Translations under genes and position numbers: made by a program | Source: Manduca sexta | Taxonomy: Eukaryota; Arthropoda; Insecta; Lepidoptera; Sphingidae | Reading direction: 5' to 3' | NCBI RefSeq assembly: GCF_014839805.1 | Contig: NC_051134.1 | Location: 6,417,170-6,481,169 of the forward strand | DNA length: 64,000 nucleotides | The notes under the pieces: model-generated | What the model was told of the DNA's origin: nothing | Databases searched by the model: none | What the model saw: the letters and a program-made list of their open reading frames with translations, nothing else | Shown here: positions 1 through 12,575 of the stretch, piece by piece | Layout: the number at the start of each line of letters is the position of its first letter | Numbering within the stretch: position 1 is the stretch's first letter

Positions 1-360
1 TGCCTCGGTGGCCTAGCTGTAATTGTACACGGTACAAGAACGACTACCGCGCTGAGGTCCCGGGTTCAAATCCCGGGTCGGGCCAAAATAATTGTGACTG
101 GGTTTTTCCATCTTAAAAATTACTCAGTCGCAGCCAGGAGTCAGGTAGTTGGCGGTGTGATACCCCCGTGCCTCGGAAAGCACGTAAAGCCGTTAGTCCT
201 GCGCCTGATCTCTCTCCGGTCATGTCGGATTGCCGTCTCACCGAACTATGAGAGTGAAGGCACAGAGAGTGCACCTGTGTATTGCGCACACACTTGTGAA
301 CTACAATATCTCCTGCGTACCTGGCTAGGCCGAAATTCGGCTAGGAGGAGATTAATCTTA
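1..360 (+). repeat. tRNA-derived SINE, family S1
   Basis: The tRNA-like head has an A box (TGGCCTAGCTG) and a B box (GGTTCAAATCC). It is followed by an unrelated body that recurs at 4,416-4,776 and 14,445-14,830, with shared phrases such as GTGACTGGGTTTTT and GGAAAGCACGTAAAGCCGTT. The first base or two of the head is probably cut off by the window edge. It is not a functional tRNA gene, because the body continues for about 280 bp and is repeated elsewhere. Confidence 0.85.
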
Positions 361-1732
361 TAGCAATAGTTCGTAAAGATTTTGGGATTTTTGTAAGAAG
401 TTAATCTAGAAAACTTTGAAATCCAAATCCGCGAACAAAAGTTATTATATTTTCACGTCTAGGAATATATTATGACAATAGAAATGATATGCGCAATTGT
501 TTTTTTATGTTTGTTCCCAACTCGAGGGTGGTAAATACGCGGATCAACGCGAATAGGGTGACCATATCGCATTAGACACGGAGATGCGCGTGCGTCCAAT
601 CCGCACAATTTATTGCAACGCATGGACACGATAAATCATCATTATACATGAAGATTCGTAATGCGCTATTAAATACTTGATACAGAGATATGTAGTAGAC
701 TTCTTTATGATTTTATGTTTACTATTTTTAGTTTATAGAAATGTTGTGAAGTTGCGGATTTGTTACGTTTTGCATTATTTTAGAGATTACGAAGGGCCTA
801 ATAAATTAGCTTCTACATTATAATTATTTTTCCTTAATAATCGGCTTTGTTGTCGATATTTTTTTGACTGTGTGGGTGTACCTTACATCATAGTCGAATC
901 ATGGATGGAATTAGAACTTAAAGGGGTTTAAGCAGAAAGTAGCAAAAAATTAAATATTTTTTATCAAATGAAATTATACGGCTGGTTTTATGTAGCACTC
1001 TAACAGCAAGTAGATAGATCAATAACTCAATATGACATCAAACCGATTTGATTTGTGGCAGTTCGAAAACTCACAGAAGATGGTGATTTTTTACCATCAT
1101 GTCGTTATTTTTTATTGTATTTAAAAAACCTACATTAATTATATACCAATAAGCCTGAAAAAAATACTAATAATTCTGGAGTCAATACTTATTTTTGACA
1201 AATTATATCGTTTATAAAAACACTGAGGTGTCTAAATTTAAAAAGAAATTCAAGTGACGTAGAGTTATAACGACATAAAACTTCAGTCGTAACTAAACAC
1301 ACAAGATACAAAATAATATACAGCACTACAGAATAAAAAATGCGAAAACCAACAAAAAACGGGTAGATCATGAATTGGAAGTAATTGTCCGGCGACCGCG
1401 CTAATGAGTCGTGAATAATGAAAAATGATCGCGCACGCGTGTCACGACTTTCCCGTAGCCTTGTCACACTACTCGTGTAATGTATAAACAGGCTCGATTA
1501 GACTGTTGATTGATGGTTTTGATATATATTTTTTGATCGTAGCTTCGTCCGCGTAAAAAAATATTTCTATACCAATTTTCTGGTATAAAATAGTAAAGTC
1601 AAAATAGCTGTGTGTCATTGTTGGTCGGTTGTAGGTTTTTGATAGTCGGTACAATTGTAATGTTTAATCAAATCTGTTTAGAAACGTATGAATTTATTTG
1701 AAATATACATAAATCTTCATAATAATTTATAA
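361..1732. other. AT-rich intergenic DNA, nothing recognised
   Basis: Stop codons are frequent in all frames. The open frames here are short, on either strand, and lack coding character. I recognise no repeat family or RNA gene. Confidence 0.5.
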
Positions 1733-1930
1733 TCACTACATAGTATAAAACAAAGTCGCTTTCTCTGTCCCCATGTCCCTTTGTGTGCTTAAATCTTTAA
1801 AACTACGCAACGGATTTTGATGCGTTTTTTTTTAAATAAAGTGATTCAAGAGGAAGGTTTATATGTATAATAACATCCATTAAATAGTGGAGAAATATTG
1901 CACCCGTGCGAAGCCGGGGCGGGTCGCTAG
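1733..1930 (+). mobile_element. Small non-autonomous Helitron, copy H1
   Basis: The element begins TCACTACATAGTA and ends GCGGGTCGCTAG. It is flanked by A on the left and T on the right, the Helitron insertion signature, with no target-site duplication. A short stem (ACCCG/CGGGT) lies just before the terminal CTAG. A second copy with the same ends is at 49,108-49,299. It codes for nothing, so it depends on a Rep/helicase supplied elsewhere. Assignment rests on the termini and the A/T flanks. Confidence 0.8.
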
Positions 1931-2595
1931 TATTATATAAAGTATAAATTAGAGTATCTGCTTCTATTTATTCTATACGTTTGGCTTTTGTTACACACGA
2001 CAGTGAATGCAAGCTCATTACTAATGTTAATTTGACATAATAAAATCTGAAAAGTAGAAAATTCAAATTGGATCACGTCACTCGTGATGCGTGGCTCCCC
2101 TCGTACTTGGGGTCTTCAAATGATCTTTCAAATTATTGGGGCGATAAATAACATTGGCCAGTATTATCGAGTATATATCTTATCATGTGTAAGAGTTGAT
2201 GTGAATGTAGACTATTTTTTAATTCTGTCGGTATTAATTAGCTCATCGTCAAAACTTAGGCAAACTTTTCTGCAATATGCTTGAAAAATGTATATCGCCG
2301 AATCCCTATGGGTTGTGATGGAGCAAGTGAAAGAAGACTTCTCCTGCTCGCGGTTGCGCTCGCGTTACAGCCTGTAGATATCCGAAATAATGTTATTTTA
2401 TATTAGCCAAATTTTGAAAGAGTTACAGTCCCTCCCATTGACTAGTCTATTTAAACATGAACTATATCTTTTTAATATTAGTGTCGGTAATTGTATTACA
2501 CATAATATGTTAGCTCCCAAGGCACTGTCTTTTAGGTTAAGGTCAATGTTTGTTAATTTTCGCAAGTAAAATGCAATAAATATAATGCACCTAAT
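1931..2595. other. Intergenic DNA, nothing recognised
   Basis: AT-rich sequence. The only longer open frame (2,084-2,284) has no recognisable protein similarity and looks like chance. Confidence 0.45.
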
Positions 2596-2880
2596 CATCA
2601 TCAGTCACAGGATGTCCACTGCTCAACATGGGCCTCCACCAAAGATTTCCAGATCTTTTTATTGGATGTTGCGGGCCGCTTCCAATATATAGATGGGTGC
2701 CTGCATTCAGCGATCTTTTGCGACTGTTAGGTGATCTGTCCACTTCATGGTTGACGTCCGACGCTACGCTTGCCAATTCGTGGCCTCTACTCTAGAACCT
2801 TCTTGCCCCATTGGCCATCAGTTCTGCGAGCTATATGTCCTGCCCAATACCACTGCATCTTGCTAATCTGATACATCTAA
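2596..2880 (-). mobile_element. Degenerate 3' end of a non-LTR retrotransposon (RTE/CR1-like)
   Basis: On the + strand the piece starts with a CATCATCAGT run, which reads as a TGATGATG tail on the minus strand. It continues with the phrase GTCCACTGCTCAACATGGGCCTCC, typical of the 3' region of lepidopteran LINEs. The minus-strand translation is broken. A related fragment is at 10,029-10,170. The exact family is uncertain. Confidence 0.5.
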
Positions 2881-3783
2881 TACAGTCGCAATATCAGTTA
2901 CAGCTGTTAAAAATTATACGCAGATAATTTAGCTTTAATAAAACTGTAGGCTACCACAGCGACGGTATTTGTTACATTAATTGAATAATAAATAGTTCTA
3001 ATTTTTATTATACTACATAAATTACACTAATAGGCCTTTTAAAATGTATTGCTAATCGGATTTCGTATGTAAATTACCTTTATGCTAGGCTATTTATGTG
3101 TTTAAGACTCGATACACGTCATTTTCACACACACTTTGCCTTCGATCGCCTCGATAATATGATGATTTGGCATACAACTGAAATGACGTTTTCTTTGATA
3201 AAATATTATTATTCGTAGAAAGCTTTGATTTTACAATAAAGTACCAATTTTTACTTAGATATACGTTTGCACGAAGCACTAAAAATAAAAACCAGTTTTG
3301 CAAAGTTTATCAACCCACTCAAATGACAGATACAGTGGTGCACTGTATTAATCTTGTTCAATAACATTCAATGAGATTTCGGCCGGTAGCGTGACATTGG
3401 CGGTCTCAGCGCTAGCTTATTAACGTTGTAAATGAATACGAAATGAATCCATTATTTCGCAAACAACCCCAGGGTTGGGGTGATCGCGTTTTAGGATACG
3501 GGCCAGCGGTATATCTGTGGAATTATATAGAGTTGTTAATGTGTTAAATTTTATTGTTAATAGATATTTCACTATAAAAAACATTTATGTTAAAAAACAT
3601 TTTAATAACAATATTACAAATATTATGGGTACTTATAAATCACTGTGCAGGTAATGCAATAATTAATCTCTATATTATTACATCGCTTGAATTCATAACT
3701 ATTGTATTATGTCACGACATAGTATTGTGCCCGTGGCGTTGTGTTCAGCATAGAAAATTCTGGCCGACGTGCGTTTTGGCCCT
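2881..3783. other. Intergenic DNA, nothing recognised
   Basis: AT-rich sequence. The open frames (3,094-3,303 minus; 3,587-3,892 plus, partly inside the next SINE) lack coding signs. Confidence 0.45.
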
Positions 3784-3797
3784 TATAAAAGTTACAT

Positions 3798-4057
3798 ATA
3801 TACATTACATCACGCATTTATCACCGACGGGGTATGCAGAGGCGCAACTAGGGCACTCACTTTCGCCAAGTATGTTCCGTCCCATGATGTGAAAGGGGGC
3901 GAGCCTATCCGCCATATCGAGCACAAATTCCAAACTCCGGGCTGATACTGAGCAGAAAAACCCAAATATCACTTTGCCCGACGCGGGATTCGAACCCAGG
4001 ACCTCAGAGCGCTATTGTACCGGGCATGCAATACAACTACGCGACCGAGGCAGTCAG
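3798..4057 (-). repeat. tRNA-derived SINE, family S2, with 14-bp target-site duplication
   Basis: Read on the minus strand, the head is GACTGCCTCGGTCGCGTAG with B box GGTTCGAATCC, followed by the S2 body (GATATTTGGGTTTTTCTGCTCAG onwards). It is flanked by direct repeats TATAAAAGTTACAT at 3,784-3,797 and 4,058-4,071. These define a retroposed insertion. Other S2 copies are at 16,722, 28,283, 45,185, 52,664 and 62,105. Confidence 0.88.
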
Positions 4058-4415
4058 TATAAAAGTTACATCTAACATTTCAAGACATTGAATGCCGTTC
4101 TGTGCCATAGGTATGTATCTACCTATATCAATCTATAATACAAGTAAGCTGTATAATTTCGTATAACAGAGTTGGTACAACCCCTCTATATAATTCCAAG
4201 TCGTTCCGTCCATTAAGGCGCCGTAGGATGTATAATAAATGCGTTACCATATTTTCATCCGCATTACGCGGGTTGTTATTTATTGGCTTAAAATTGTAGT
4301 CATCGCATACATAATGCATCGCGTCGGTCGTAATTACCCCGGGGCCGCTCCCTTCCTTATCCGCGTTCGCATTAGGGCACTCTTGGTTTTCTATTTTGTA
4401 TTTTAATTTCCACCG

Positions 4416-4776
4416 ACTGCCTCAGTGGCGAAGTTGTAATTGTGTTCGGTACAACGACTACCTGAGGTCCTGGGTTCGAATCCTGGGTCAGGCCAAAATA
4501 ATAGTGACTGGGTTTTTTCATCTAAAAAATACTGTCGCAGCTCGGAGTCAGGAAGTGGATGGTGTGATACCCCCGTACCTCGGAAAGCACGTAAAGCCGT
4601 TGGTCCTGCTGATCTCTCTCCGGTCATGTCGGATTGCCGTCTTTCTGGACTATGAGAGTGAAGGAACAGAGAGTGCTGTGTACTGCGCACACACTTGTGC
4701 TCTATAATATATCCTGCGTACCTGGCTGATCTCCGTTGAGATTGGCCGCCGTGGTCGAAATTCGGTCAGGAGGGAT
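4416..4776 (+). repeat. tRNA-derived SINE, family S1
   Basis: The head ACTGCCTCAGTGGCGAAG and B box GGTTCGAATCC are followed by the S1 body, collinear with 1-360. It is full length and ends near GGTCAGGAGGGATTCA. The open frames on both strands here are artefacts of the SINE. Confidence 0.85.
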
Positions 4777-5070
4777 TCATTGTAATTTTGCTATCTCGCA
4801 TATCATAAATGTAGTTTATTAATATATTGTCTACATATTATGGAGTTAAGCAACAATGGAAAAGTAATTTTTATTACGATGGAAACATTACTTAGGTAGT
4901 AAATTTTATCGCCTAGCGTCTACCATTGATGCTTGCAAAATGTTTGAAGGACCCAGGGTTTGGCTTTCAGTTATCACATTCTTCTAGTCAAACATAGCGA
5001 GATATATGTTAGTTTTCTTTGCCATTTTACTATTATTTGTAGCTACTTTTTCAAGCACGGCAAATCATTC

Positions 5071-5252
5071 AGTACCTAGTAAGTGGATTGAGGTCCAGAT
5101 CGAGTGTTGACTGACGAGATATTTATTCTTCACTAGTCGGCACAAATAAGCCTGATCGAAACAGGCTGATTCCGACACGTGTCACATTTACGTTGGTCAC
5201 TATGACAGATTTTACATGTCAAATATATCGCCATCCGGGCTGATACATGTAT
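5071..5252 (+). repeat. Dispersed repeat X
   Basis: This shares with six other places in the window the order: AGTGGAnTGAGGTCCA, then a GTCGACTGACGAGA-like palindromic core, then CAGGCTGnTnCCGA and GGCCACTATGGCGGATTTTA-like segments. Related copies are at 7,725, 12,171, 16,389, 31,163, 49,365 and 56,425. There are no obvious terminal repeats and the class is unknown. Confidence 0.6.
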
Positions 5253-7724
5253 CCATCTACTACTTAAGCTTTAGTCAAACAACGAACGGACGACAGTGAC
5301 GGTATTCTTGAACAGTTGTAATAAACTGATTAGTAGTTAATATAGAATGTCACATAGTCACGAGCGGCGTGGTCCGCTGTTTCGTTTCCCTTTACTATCA
5401 AAAGAAATCTTGCCTAGTATTCCATTATGAACATGGCCCGCGTCGCCCCCGTTTCTCGCTAGATGACACTTCACTTTGCTGACGGCCGGGTGATTAATTC
5501 ATATTTCAGCGGGGTGCCGTCTGTCGAATATTTTATACTTGGTAATTCTTCAGGGGAGTATATTCATTAGGTATCAGTGTTATGATTATTTTACTTGCTA
5601 AATGTGTGATAGTTAAATCAGGTACGACATCGCTCGCTCCCTATCACGATATGGGGCGAAATACAATGAGAGCTCTAGACGCCGTAGATAAATGCGTGAG
5701 TGTGTTTAATCAGGTACGTCTATAGGCTATTTGGTTGCCTAAAGGTCATGGTGAACACTTACCTTCTCGCTATCAACTCGATTACTTTCGAGAGCAATAA
5801 AAACACCAAATAAATATAATATTAGTTCTACACTGTCCTAATAAAAGTCACCGGTCTTCCTTTGTCGAAGAATTTGTTGAGCTTTTTAACCCGTATTTTC
5901 AAAACGTGTATATAATTATTAAAAATTCTTATTATGTTATATCTTCAATAAAGCTTTTCTAACAATGTAAGTACATTGTTTCTATTGTCAACAAAGAACA
6001 CATTCATCCCTAAAATCAAATTCCCAACAAAACAACGAATTAAGCCATCACAAGCACTTAGCAGTAAATCGTTGAATCAGTGGCCTTTGTTTAACCAAAA
6101 CACCTACAAGAAATTGCTGTGCGATTACCAAGAGCAATTAGTTGCCCTCCATGCTCGTTTAATTTAATTAACAGGGTGTTTTGTCTCGTTCGCTCTAGGG
6201 TGTTGTGGTATGTCTGTCTCTCTCTGGCTTGCGGTGACCCAGGGTAGTTAACACGTTGGCTATTGTGCAGTTGTAGTCGACCGCAGGGATGAGCGGGCTA
6301 GTCCATTTGTCTTAGTGTTGTGGTTGGGGAGTTTAGACGTCTTTGGGGCTCCGAGTTGGATGTGTTCGGGTTTTAAACGGATTATCGTTGGGGTTGCGGT
6401 TTTATTAGTTTGATATGTCGAGTTTGAATCTTATGTTTAGTAATTTGTTAAACTTTTTGATAATTTGCCCCTACTTCTATAGAATATAATATATTTATGA
6501 GTTTGATAGAGAACCAAAAACGTTAGATTATTTTTTTTAAATACATGAAACGTATGTGGTTATTATAAAGCGCTGGTCTACAACTAATATTTGTATTTAA
6601 AAAAAAAATATTAATAGGTACATTACTCTCAACGTTATTGGGTAATTTTGCCTCAGAAACGATGTTTAACGTTAGCAGAAATGACTAAAGGAATTAGGCT
6701 GTGGTTCATAATACTAATCGCTGTGGTTTTTTTTAAGTATCAAATCTTGCAATCAATACCTGAAGAAACAGATGAATGGGGGTACTGGAATCCCCCGGCT
6801 TAGTGACTAGAGGAACCTGGAGGAAAGTTTGGAGGATATATTTGGGAAAGAAAGTGTGGGGACAGAAGAAGGAACGCTCTAAGGATCGGAGGAGGGGAGA
6901 AAGCTAGGAAACGTTCGCAAGTCCCTCGTAGGCCTCATGTTGAGAGGCTCCTTTTTCCGCACTTAGCCCGAAGTAGGTCGGGCCGTTGTGCGTGTCATAG
7001 GCCTCAATGTGTACTTACAATCATGAGGTATACACACTTAACCGTGTGACTAGGGCTACGGCAAATGTCCACCCGTGCATGGGCGTGCATTCCGTGTGAA
7101 GACCGAGCACACAAGAATTGCGTCAGAGGGGATGATTGATGCGGTTTGCCAAAGATCTTCGAAGTTCTTACAAAGAGTAGAGAGCAATAGTGGCCATAAA
7201 TATAATATAGATTACACTCTGATAGTGTCACAACAATCCCAATGGAATAAAGTGCAAAACACATTGACCACAATTGATTTAATAACGCCGGATAGTCCCA
7301 AACTTGCCTTTAATTTCCCCGAAGGCCCTTCGGGAGATTTATCGGTTTAATAGTGGTCGAATATGGACGCCACCGGCTATTTTATCAACCACCGACGACT
7401 AAATTAAAGGGTCCGATGTGACTTAATTGCTTTTATATTCGAGCGGATTTAGAGGGAGTTTACGAATAAATATCCTTTTTAGCACGCGTCTGTTTTAGTA
7501 AAACATTTATTTGATGACTACGGGATTTACTATAGTTGATTATAATTGTGTGTGATGGAACTTTTATCTCACAAGGGATGATTTTAAAAAATATATATAT
7601 AGAGTCTACATTAGCCGTTTAATGCTTGTAACATTGTGTTCAAGTAATTAAATCAAAATCATTAGTTGAAGAGAACTTAATGCAAAAAATAGAGGCGTTT
7701 TTAATGCTGATCCTGATAAATATA
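5253..7724. other. Intergenic DNA; only weak open frames and a possible S2 scrap
   Basis: A short stretch near 5,625-5,705 (CTATCACGATATGGGGCG and ATAAATGCGTGAGTGTG) resembles the 3' part of an S2 SINE. A 63-codon open frame at 5,976-6,167 and one at 7,075-7,350 have no recognisable similarity, no splice context and no paralogue in the window, so I do not call them genes. Confidence 0.45.
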
Positions 7725-7818
7725 ACAGGCCGGAATAATTGTGTCGATTAGCAAGAGATGATTATCCCTCATCAATCGATACTATCTGCACCCAACTTCG
7801 CTTAATATGAGGTGCAAT
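7725..7818 (-). repeat. Dispersed repeat X, fragment
   Basis: CAGGCCGGAATAATTGTGTCG and the following GATTATC...TCAATCGATA match the central part of repeat X on the minus strand, as at 12,171-12,372. Confidence 0.5.
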
Positions 7819-10028
7819 GAAGTACTTTGCCGCGACTATAAAAATGCTATAAAAATAGTTGGTATAAGCTATGTCCATCCATTTCTAACGCCTACAAATA
7901 ATTAACAAAGTTAGGAAAGGTAAGAACCAATTTATGTACAAAATGCGGACTATTTTAACAATCCTGTAAGACTCAGCATTGAAACCATGTGAAAAATATC
8001 TCCTTATACGAAGACAAGCAAAGCTTGTAATTTCAGCACAGCTTTGTTATTGCGGTCGCCAATTTAGTGCCGGGATTCCCGGGACAGTGCGAATCACGGG
8101 AGAATTACAGCCGGAGCGGCATTAGCCGGGATTCAGACGGGATAAGTTAGTGTTGTCTAAAGTATGCGAGATCTAGCCACGATAGGCCCAGATTTGTGGA
8201 GTTAATGAAAACATTTAGGATTGAATGAAGAATTATTGTATACATAGATTACTTCACTTCCTTTTCCTTTTCAAGGGTGCGGAGAGGTGTAGTTATAGGC
8301 TTTCTCTAGCTAGATTAAGTCCCATCCAATAGGGGGAACTTGGAACTTTATTAGAGGCGGTCTATTTGGCTTGAAAGAATCTAAAGGAACCTAGATATGT
8401 TGCCGGACTTATTGTTAAAAAATAGGACTACTAATGCTCCATGAGCAGGAATTGACACTTACGCCTTTGGTCTGTAGCCAATTTGAACAATAGTGATACT
8501 GACATCAACAACCTTGCAGATAATGTTTCCTATGTATCATATACAATAGTTTATACCTTAAACTGATTTTGAAACACCAGAGTTTTTTGCCCATTCTTCT
8601 CTGGTGAGAACTGCTTTCCGAAATTTCCAAATATTGACGGAATCTAAATAATGTATAACATTTTCAGGTTCAAATAAATTATTTCATTTTATTTCATTTC
8701 ATTAACGTCAATCTATGATCTACCATTAGTCGAGTCATATCTTCAGATCTTAAAACTATTGTCCAACTGACAGAATGGTCAACTGTCAGTATTACCAGCT
8801 TTCATTTTAACTCGACATTCTTTTTTCAAATTATTTTAAAGTAAACAAAACGCCAGGCCGGAAACGGAAGTTCCTTGTAGACAAATTTCGGGGTGTAGGT
8901 GTATAAATCGTTCATCATTACCCTAAGCTATTAAGGGAAACTATTTAATGTGATTACCATAGTAATACGATGGGGTTTTATAAACTTTTTGGGATTGTTT
9001 ATGGACGTTTATGTTTTGGGATTGTAAGGGATGAACGGGATTTGTAATTTATAGAAAAATATTGTTATTTGCTTGACTGTTTTGATTTTAAAATCTAATC
9101 ATAACATAAATGCCAAAGTTTGTTTGAATGTTTGTTACTCAAACATGCCAAAACTATTAAATGGATCTGTATAAAATTTAATACAGGGATAGATTATAGT
9201 CTGGAACAGTACATAAGCCATTTTTATGCTCGAGAAAGTATTCATATAGCGGAACTTTTATCCCGGAAAAACTATTTCACGTGGGCGGAGCCTAAAGGAA
9301 AATGGGTTATATTTAACTATTTCTGTCGTCTGGTCATCTTTATCGCCGTGGTCGTTGTTCTACCTGTTTGAAAAAATCGTGTAGTCGACTCCCTTAAAAA
9401 GGAGCAACATCAACCAAAATTAGTATTATAAAGCACAAAGATTTCGGCGCCTCTTTGCCTTTAAAGAAATGTCAAGTTTCATATAACCTTCTAATTACGG
9501 CTACGCATTTTTCAAACACATTAATGCTAGCATCATCGTTGGTGGCAGAACAGACTATATGCCCACTAATTAAACAGCCTACTTATCTTTCAAAAACAAC
9601 AAAGCTTACATCATCCTTGGCAGATGTACAGACTCCCTCATGAGACACATACCACCAAACAGAAAGTACTATTGGGTGACCTGCCGGCTTTATGTCGTAA
9701 AAAACAACCCGGTCAGGTCAGGTGAAGATACCATCTATATGTAAATGTTATAGTGTCGTCCGTTTAATCCTGCGCTTCCCTGTTCAAAACGACCGTGTCT
9801 GCATTTACAGGATAGGGTTGTCGCTTGCGTTTTAAAATTTAATAGTTTTAATTATGAAATATTTCATGATAATTATATTCCTGTCTTTATTCTACTACAA
9901 TCGTTTTTGGTCTCCAGCACATTATCTTCCACGTAACTTCGTGTATATTATGTTAGAAAAACTAAATATTTTGGTACTCCACCTAGTACCTCCACCTAGG
10001 ACCTTCAAGTCCCTAATTAATATTCAGT
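7819..10028. other. Intergenic DNA, no gene seen
   Basis: AT-rich. Around 9,170-9,300 there is a degraded dispersed repeat (GGAACTTTTATCCCGGAAAAAC and GTGGGCGGAGCC phrases) of a kind also seen near 24,490-24,690. The open frame 9,120-9,371 is part of that repeat. Nothing else is recognised. Confidence 0.45.
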
Positions 10029-10170
10029 GCCCCAAAACCATCATCACTTCAGCCGGGAGTCGTGCACTGCTGGACATAGGCCTGCCCCATTGAGCGCCAC
10101 AGGGACCGATGCTGGGCCGCCCTCATCCATCGGACTCCGGCGACCCTCACCAGGTCGTCGGTCCATGTCG
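10029..10170 (-). mobile_element. 3' end of a non-LTR retrotransposon ORF2 (RTE/CR1-like)
   Basis: The minus-strand translation gives pieces such as RWTDDLVRVAGVRWMRAAQHR followed by SLWRS and a stop close to a TGATGATG tail. This is the C-terminal signature of LINE ORF2 proteins common in Lepidoptera. Only the last 45 codons or so remain, so this is a 5'-truncated, dead copy. Confidence 0.7.
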
Positions 10171-10638
10171 TGGGGGGGCTGATCTTTACAAACTACTTTT
10201 TACAATCCGTTAATAATAAAAAAATATTCTGTAACACACTATATATTATAGTATTAAAAAGTAAGTACGTATATACTTATTTACAATTATGTTTTTGTTT
10301 CATAAATATGATATAACTAGCTTTTGCCCGCGGCTCCGCCCGCGTTATAAAGTTTTTCAGGCTAAAGTTTTCCGTTATAAAAGTAGTAGTTTCCCGGGAG
10401 CCTCTCAAACTGTCTCCATACCAAATTTCATCTTAATACGTTGGGTAGTTTTTGAGTTTAACACGTTCAGGCAGACAGATGCAGCGGGGGACTTTTGTTT
10501 TATAATATATTTTTTAGTACTTTTTAAGAGGAATAATCCCGTCATACATCATTGTTGCATAACTTTAATCGTTTACGCAGCGCACGCAACGGAAGCTCTC
10601 AAAACTAATAATTTTTCCCCGTTTTTGCAACATGTTTC

Positions 10639-11622
10639 ATTACTGCTCCGCTCCGATTGGTCATAGCGTGATGATATATAGCCTATAGCACTCCAGGAAC
10701 AAAGGGCTATCCAACACAAAAAGATTTTTTCAGTTCAAACACGGTAGTTCCTGAGATTAGCCATTACTGCTCCCGCTCCTATTAGTCATAGCGTGATGAT
10801 ATATAGCCTATAGCACTCCAGGAACAAAGTGCTATCCAACTCAAAAATATTTTTTTCAGTTCGATGTGATAGTTCCTGAGATTAGCCATTACTGCTCCGC
10901 TCCTATTGGTCATAGCGTGATGATATATACCCCATAGTACTCCACGAACAAAGATCTATCCAACACAAAAATAATTTTTCAGTTTGAACCGGTAGTTCCT
11001 GAGATTAGCCATTACTGCTCCGCTCCTATTAGTCATAGCGTGATGATATATAGCCTATAGCACTACACTAATAAAGAGCTATCCAACACAAAAAGAATTT
11101 TTCAGTTCGAACCGGTAGTTCCTGAGATTAGTCATTACTGCTCCGCTCCTATTGGTCATAGCGTGATGATATATAGCCTATAGCACTACACTAATAAAGA
11201 GCTATCCAACACAAAAAGAATTTTTCAGTTCGAACCGGTAGTTCCTGAGATTAGTCATTACTGTTCCGCTCCTATTGGTCATAGCGTGATGATATATAGC
11301 CTATAGCACTCCACGAACAAAGGGCTATCCAACACAAAAAGAATTTTTCAGTTTGGACCGGTAGTTCCTGAGATTAGCCATTACTGCCCCGCTCCTATTG
11401 GGTATAGCGTGATGATATATAGCCTATAGCACTCCACGAACAAAGGGCTATCCAACACAAAAATAATTTTTCAGTTTGGACCGGTAGTTCCTGAGATTAG
11501 CCATTACTGCCCCGCTCCTATTGGGTATAGCGTGATGATATATAGCCTATAGCACTCCACGAACAAAGGGCTATCCAACGCAAAAAGAATTTTTCAATTT
11601 GGACTGGTAGTTCCTGAGATTA
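10639..11622. repeat. Minisatellite, about 8 x 123 bp
   Basis: The landmark GCGTGATGATATATA recurs at 10,666, 10,791, 10,915, 11,038, 11,161, 11,284, 11,407 and 11,530. That gives spacings of 125, 124 and then 123 five times. Each unit also carries CCGGTAGTTCCTGAGATTAG and GAACAAAG(G/A)GCTATCCAAC. Later units are more alike than the first two. The array lies wholly inside Helitron H3. Confidence 0.95.
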
Positions 11623-11630
11623 GCGCGTTC

Positions 11631-11678
11631 AAACAAACAAACAAACAAACAAACAAACAAACAAACAAACAAACAAAC
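11631..11678. repeat. (AAAC)12 microsatellite
   Basis: An uninterrupted AAAC run of 48 bp lies between the 123-bp array and the right end of Helitron H3. Confidence 0.95.
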
Positions 11679-12170
11679 TCTTCAGCTTTATATAATAGTA
11701 TAGATAGTAAGGATTGTCATGTATGAATCGGGGGGAACCTTTTTAATTAGACACTTCATGCAGTATTCTTGTCACGCCATTTCATTGCCAACCCTGCTGT
11801 TAACTGGTAACTAGAGATATGCTGTTTATCCGATAGCATGGCAACAACAATCTTTTCCCACTCCAGTACCTAGATATTTGTACTGTACTGTTACACTTCT
11901 ATATATTAGTTAGTCTGAAATTTTATAAAATTCATATGCTTATAAAATAAATTGAAGACTGAATTGAATTCTGTAGAAAGACAAATCAATGTGTGAAAAT
12001 ATATATATAACTTGTTTTGAAGGGTTGTAGCTTATTAGGTATATCAATGGACTATCTCCTGTCCGTATTCAACGAGCATGCAGTAACCATTACTTAACTA
12101 CAGAGTTAACATATTGATATACTATAAATTTCACAATTGCAAAAAAGAATCAAGCTTATACTTATATGCT

Positions 12171-12372
12171 GGTGGTAGGATATATTTTATATCCACCTGG
12201 ATAGCGACCACCTTATACAAGGTATTAAAACGCGCCATAGTTGTGCACGTAAGGGTGTCGACTTCCAAGATCAGCCGGCATAATTGTGTCGACTGCCGAG
12301 GGGTAATCATCTCTCGTCAGTCGACATTCTATTGGACCTCCACTCCACCTACCATCAGGTGCAGAGGAGTAA
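12171..12372 (-). repeat. Dispersed repeat X
   Basis: This is a near full-length copy on the minus strand. CTGGTGGTAGGATA, GGATAGCGACCACC, GCCGGCATAATTGTGTCGAC and GGACCTCCACTCCAC are the reverse complement of the copy at 16,389-16,628. The 104-aa open frame over it is an artefact. Confidence 0.65.
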
Positions 12373-12575
12373 ATTGTTTGAGCACGTATAAAAAAATACA
12401 CTTTTACCTCATTCCTCTGACTGGGTGACGTTTACAATAGCTATATTATAATTCAGACTATCGTCCATTAACTGACTATTAGATACCAAAACACTGCATA
12501 GTAATTAGGTTAAATTAAAACTGGGATTTTTTTATCATCAATAGATAATGGCGTGGCATGGACTCTGGACTTCTG

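Larger units (their letters stand above)
10317..11704 (-). mobile_element. Non-autonomous Helitron H3 carrying a tandem array
   Basis: Read on the minus strand it begins TCTATACTATTATATAAAGC and ends with a GC-rich hairpin (CGCGG/CCGCG) followed by AAAAGCTAG. The flanks are A at 10,316 and T at 11,705 on the + strand, which fits insertion between A and T. Inside are an (AAAC)n tract and eight copies of a 123-bp unit. No coding sequence is present. The 125-aa open frame at 10,289-10,666 spans its 3' terminus and is not a gene. Confidence 0.75.

Noticed and set aside
1..85. tRNA gene
   Set aside because: A and B boxes are present, but the sequence continues into a SINE body repeated elsewhere and I could not form a proper tRNA cloverleaf.
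5976..6167. 63-codon open frame, possibly an exon
   Set aside because: The peptide looks somewhat protein-like, but there is no splice partner, homologue or paralogue to support it.
10289..10666. 125-codon open frame as a gene
   Set aside because: It runs across the terminus of Helitron H3 into the minisatellite.
10639..11622. CRISPR array
   Set aside because: The units are contiguous 123-bp repeats without unique spacers, in a eukaryotic Helitron.
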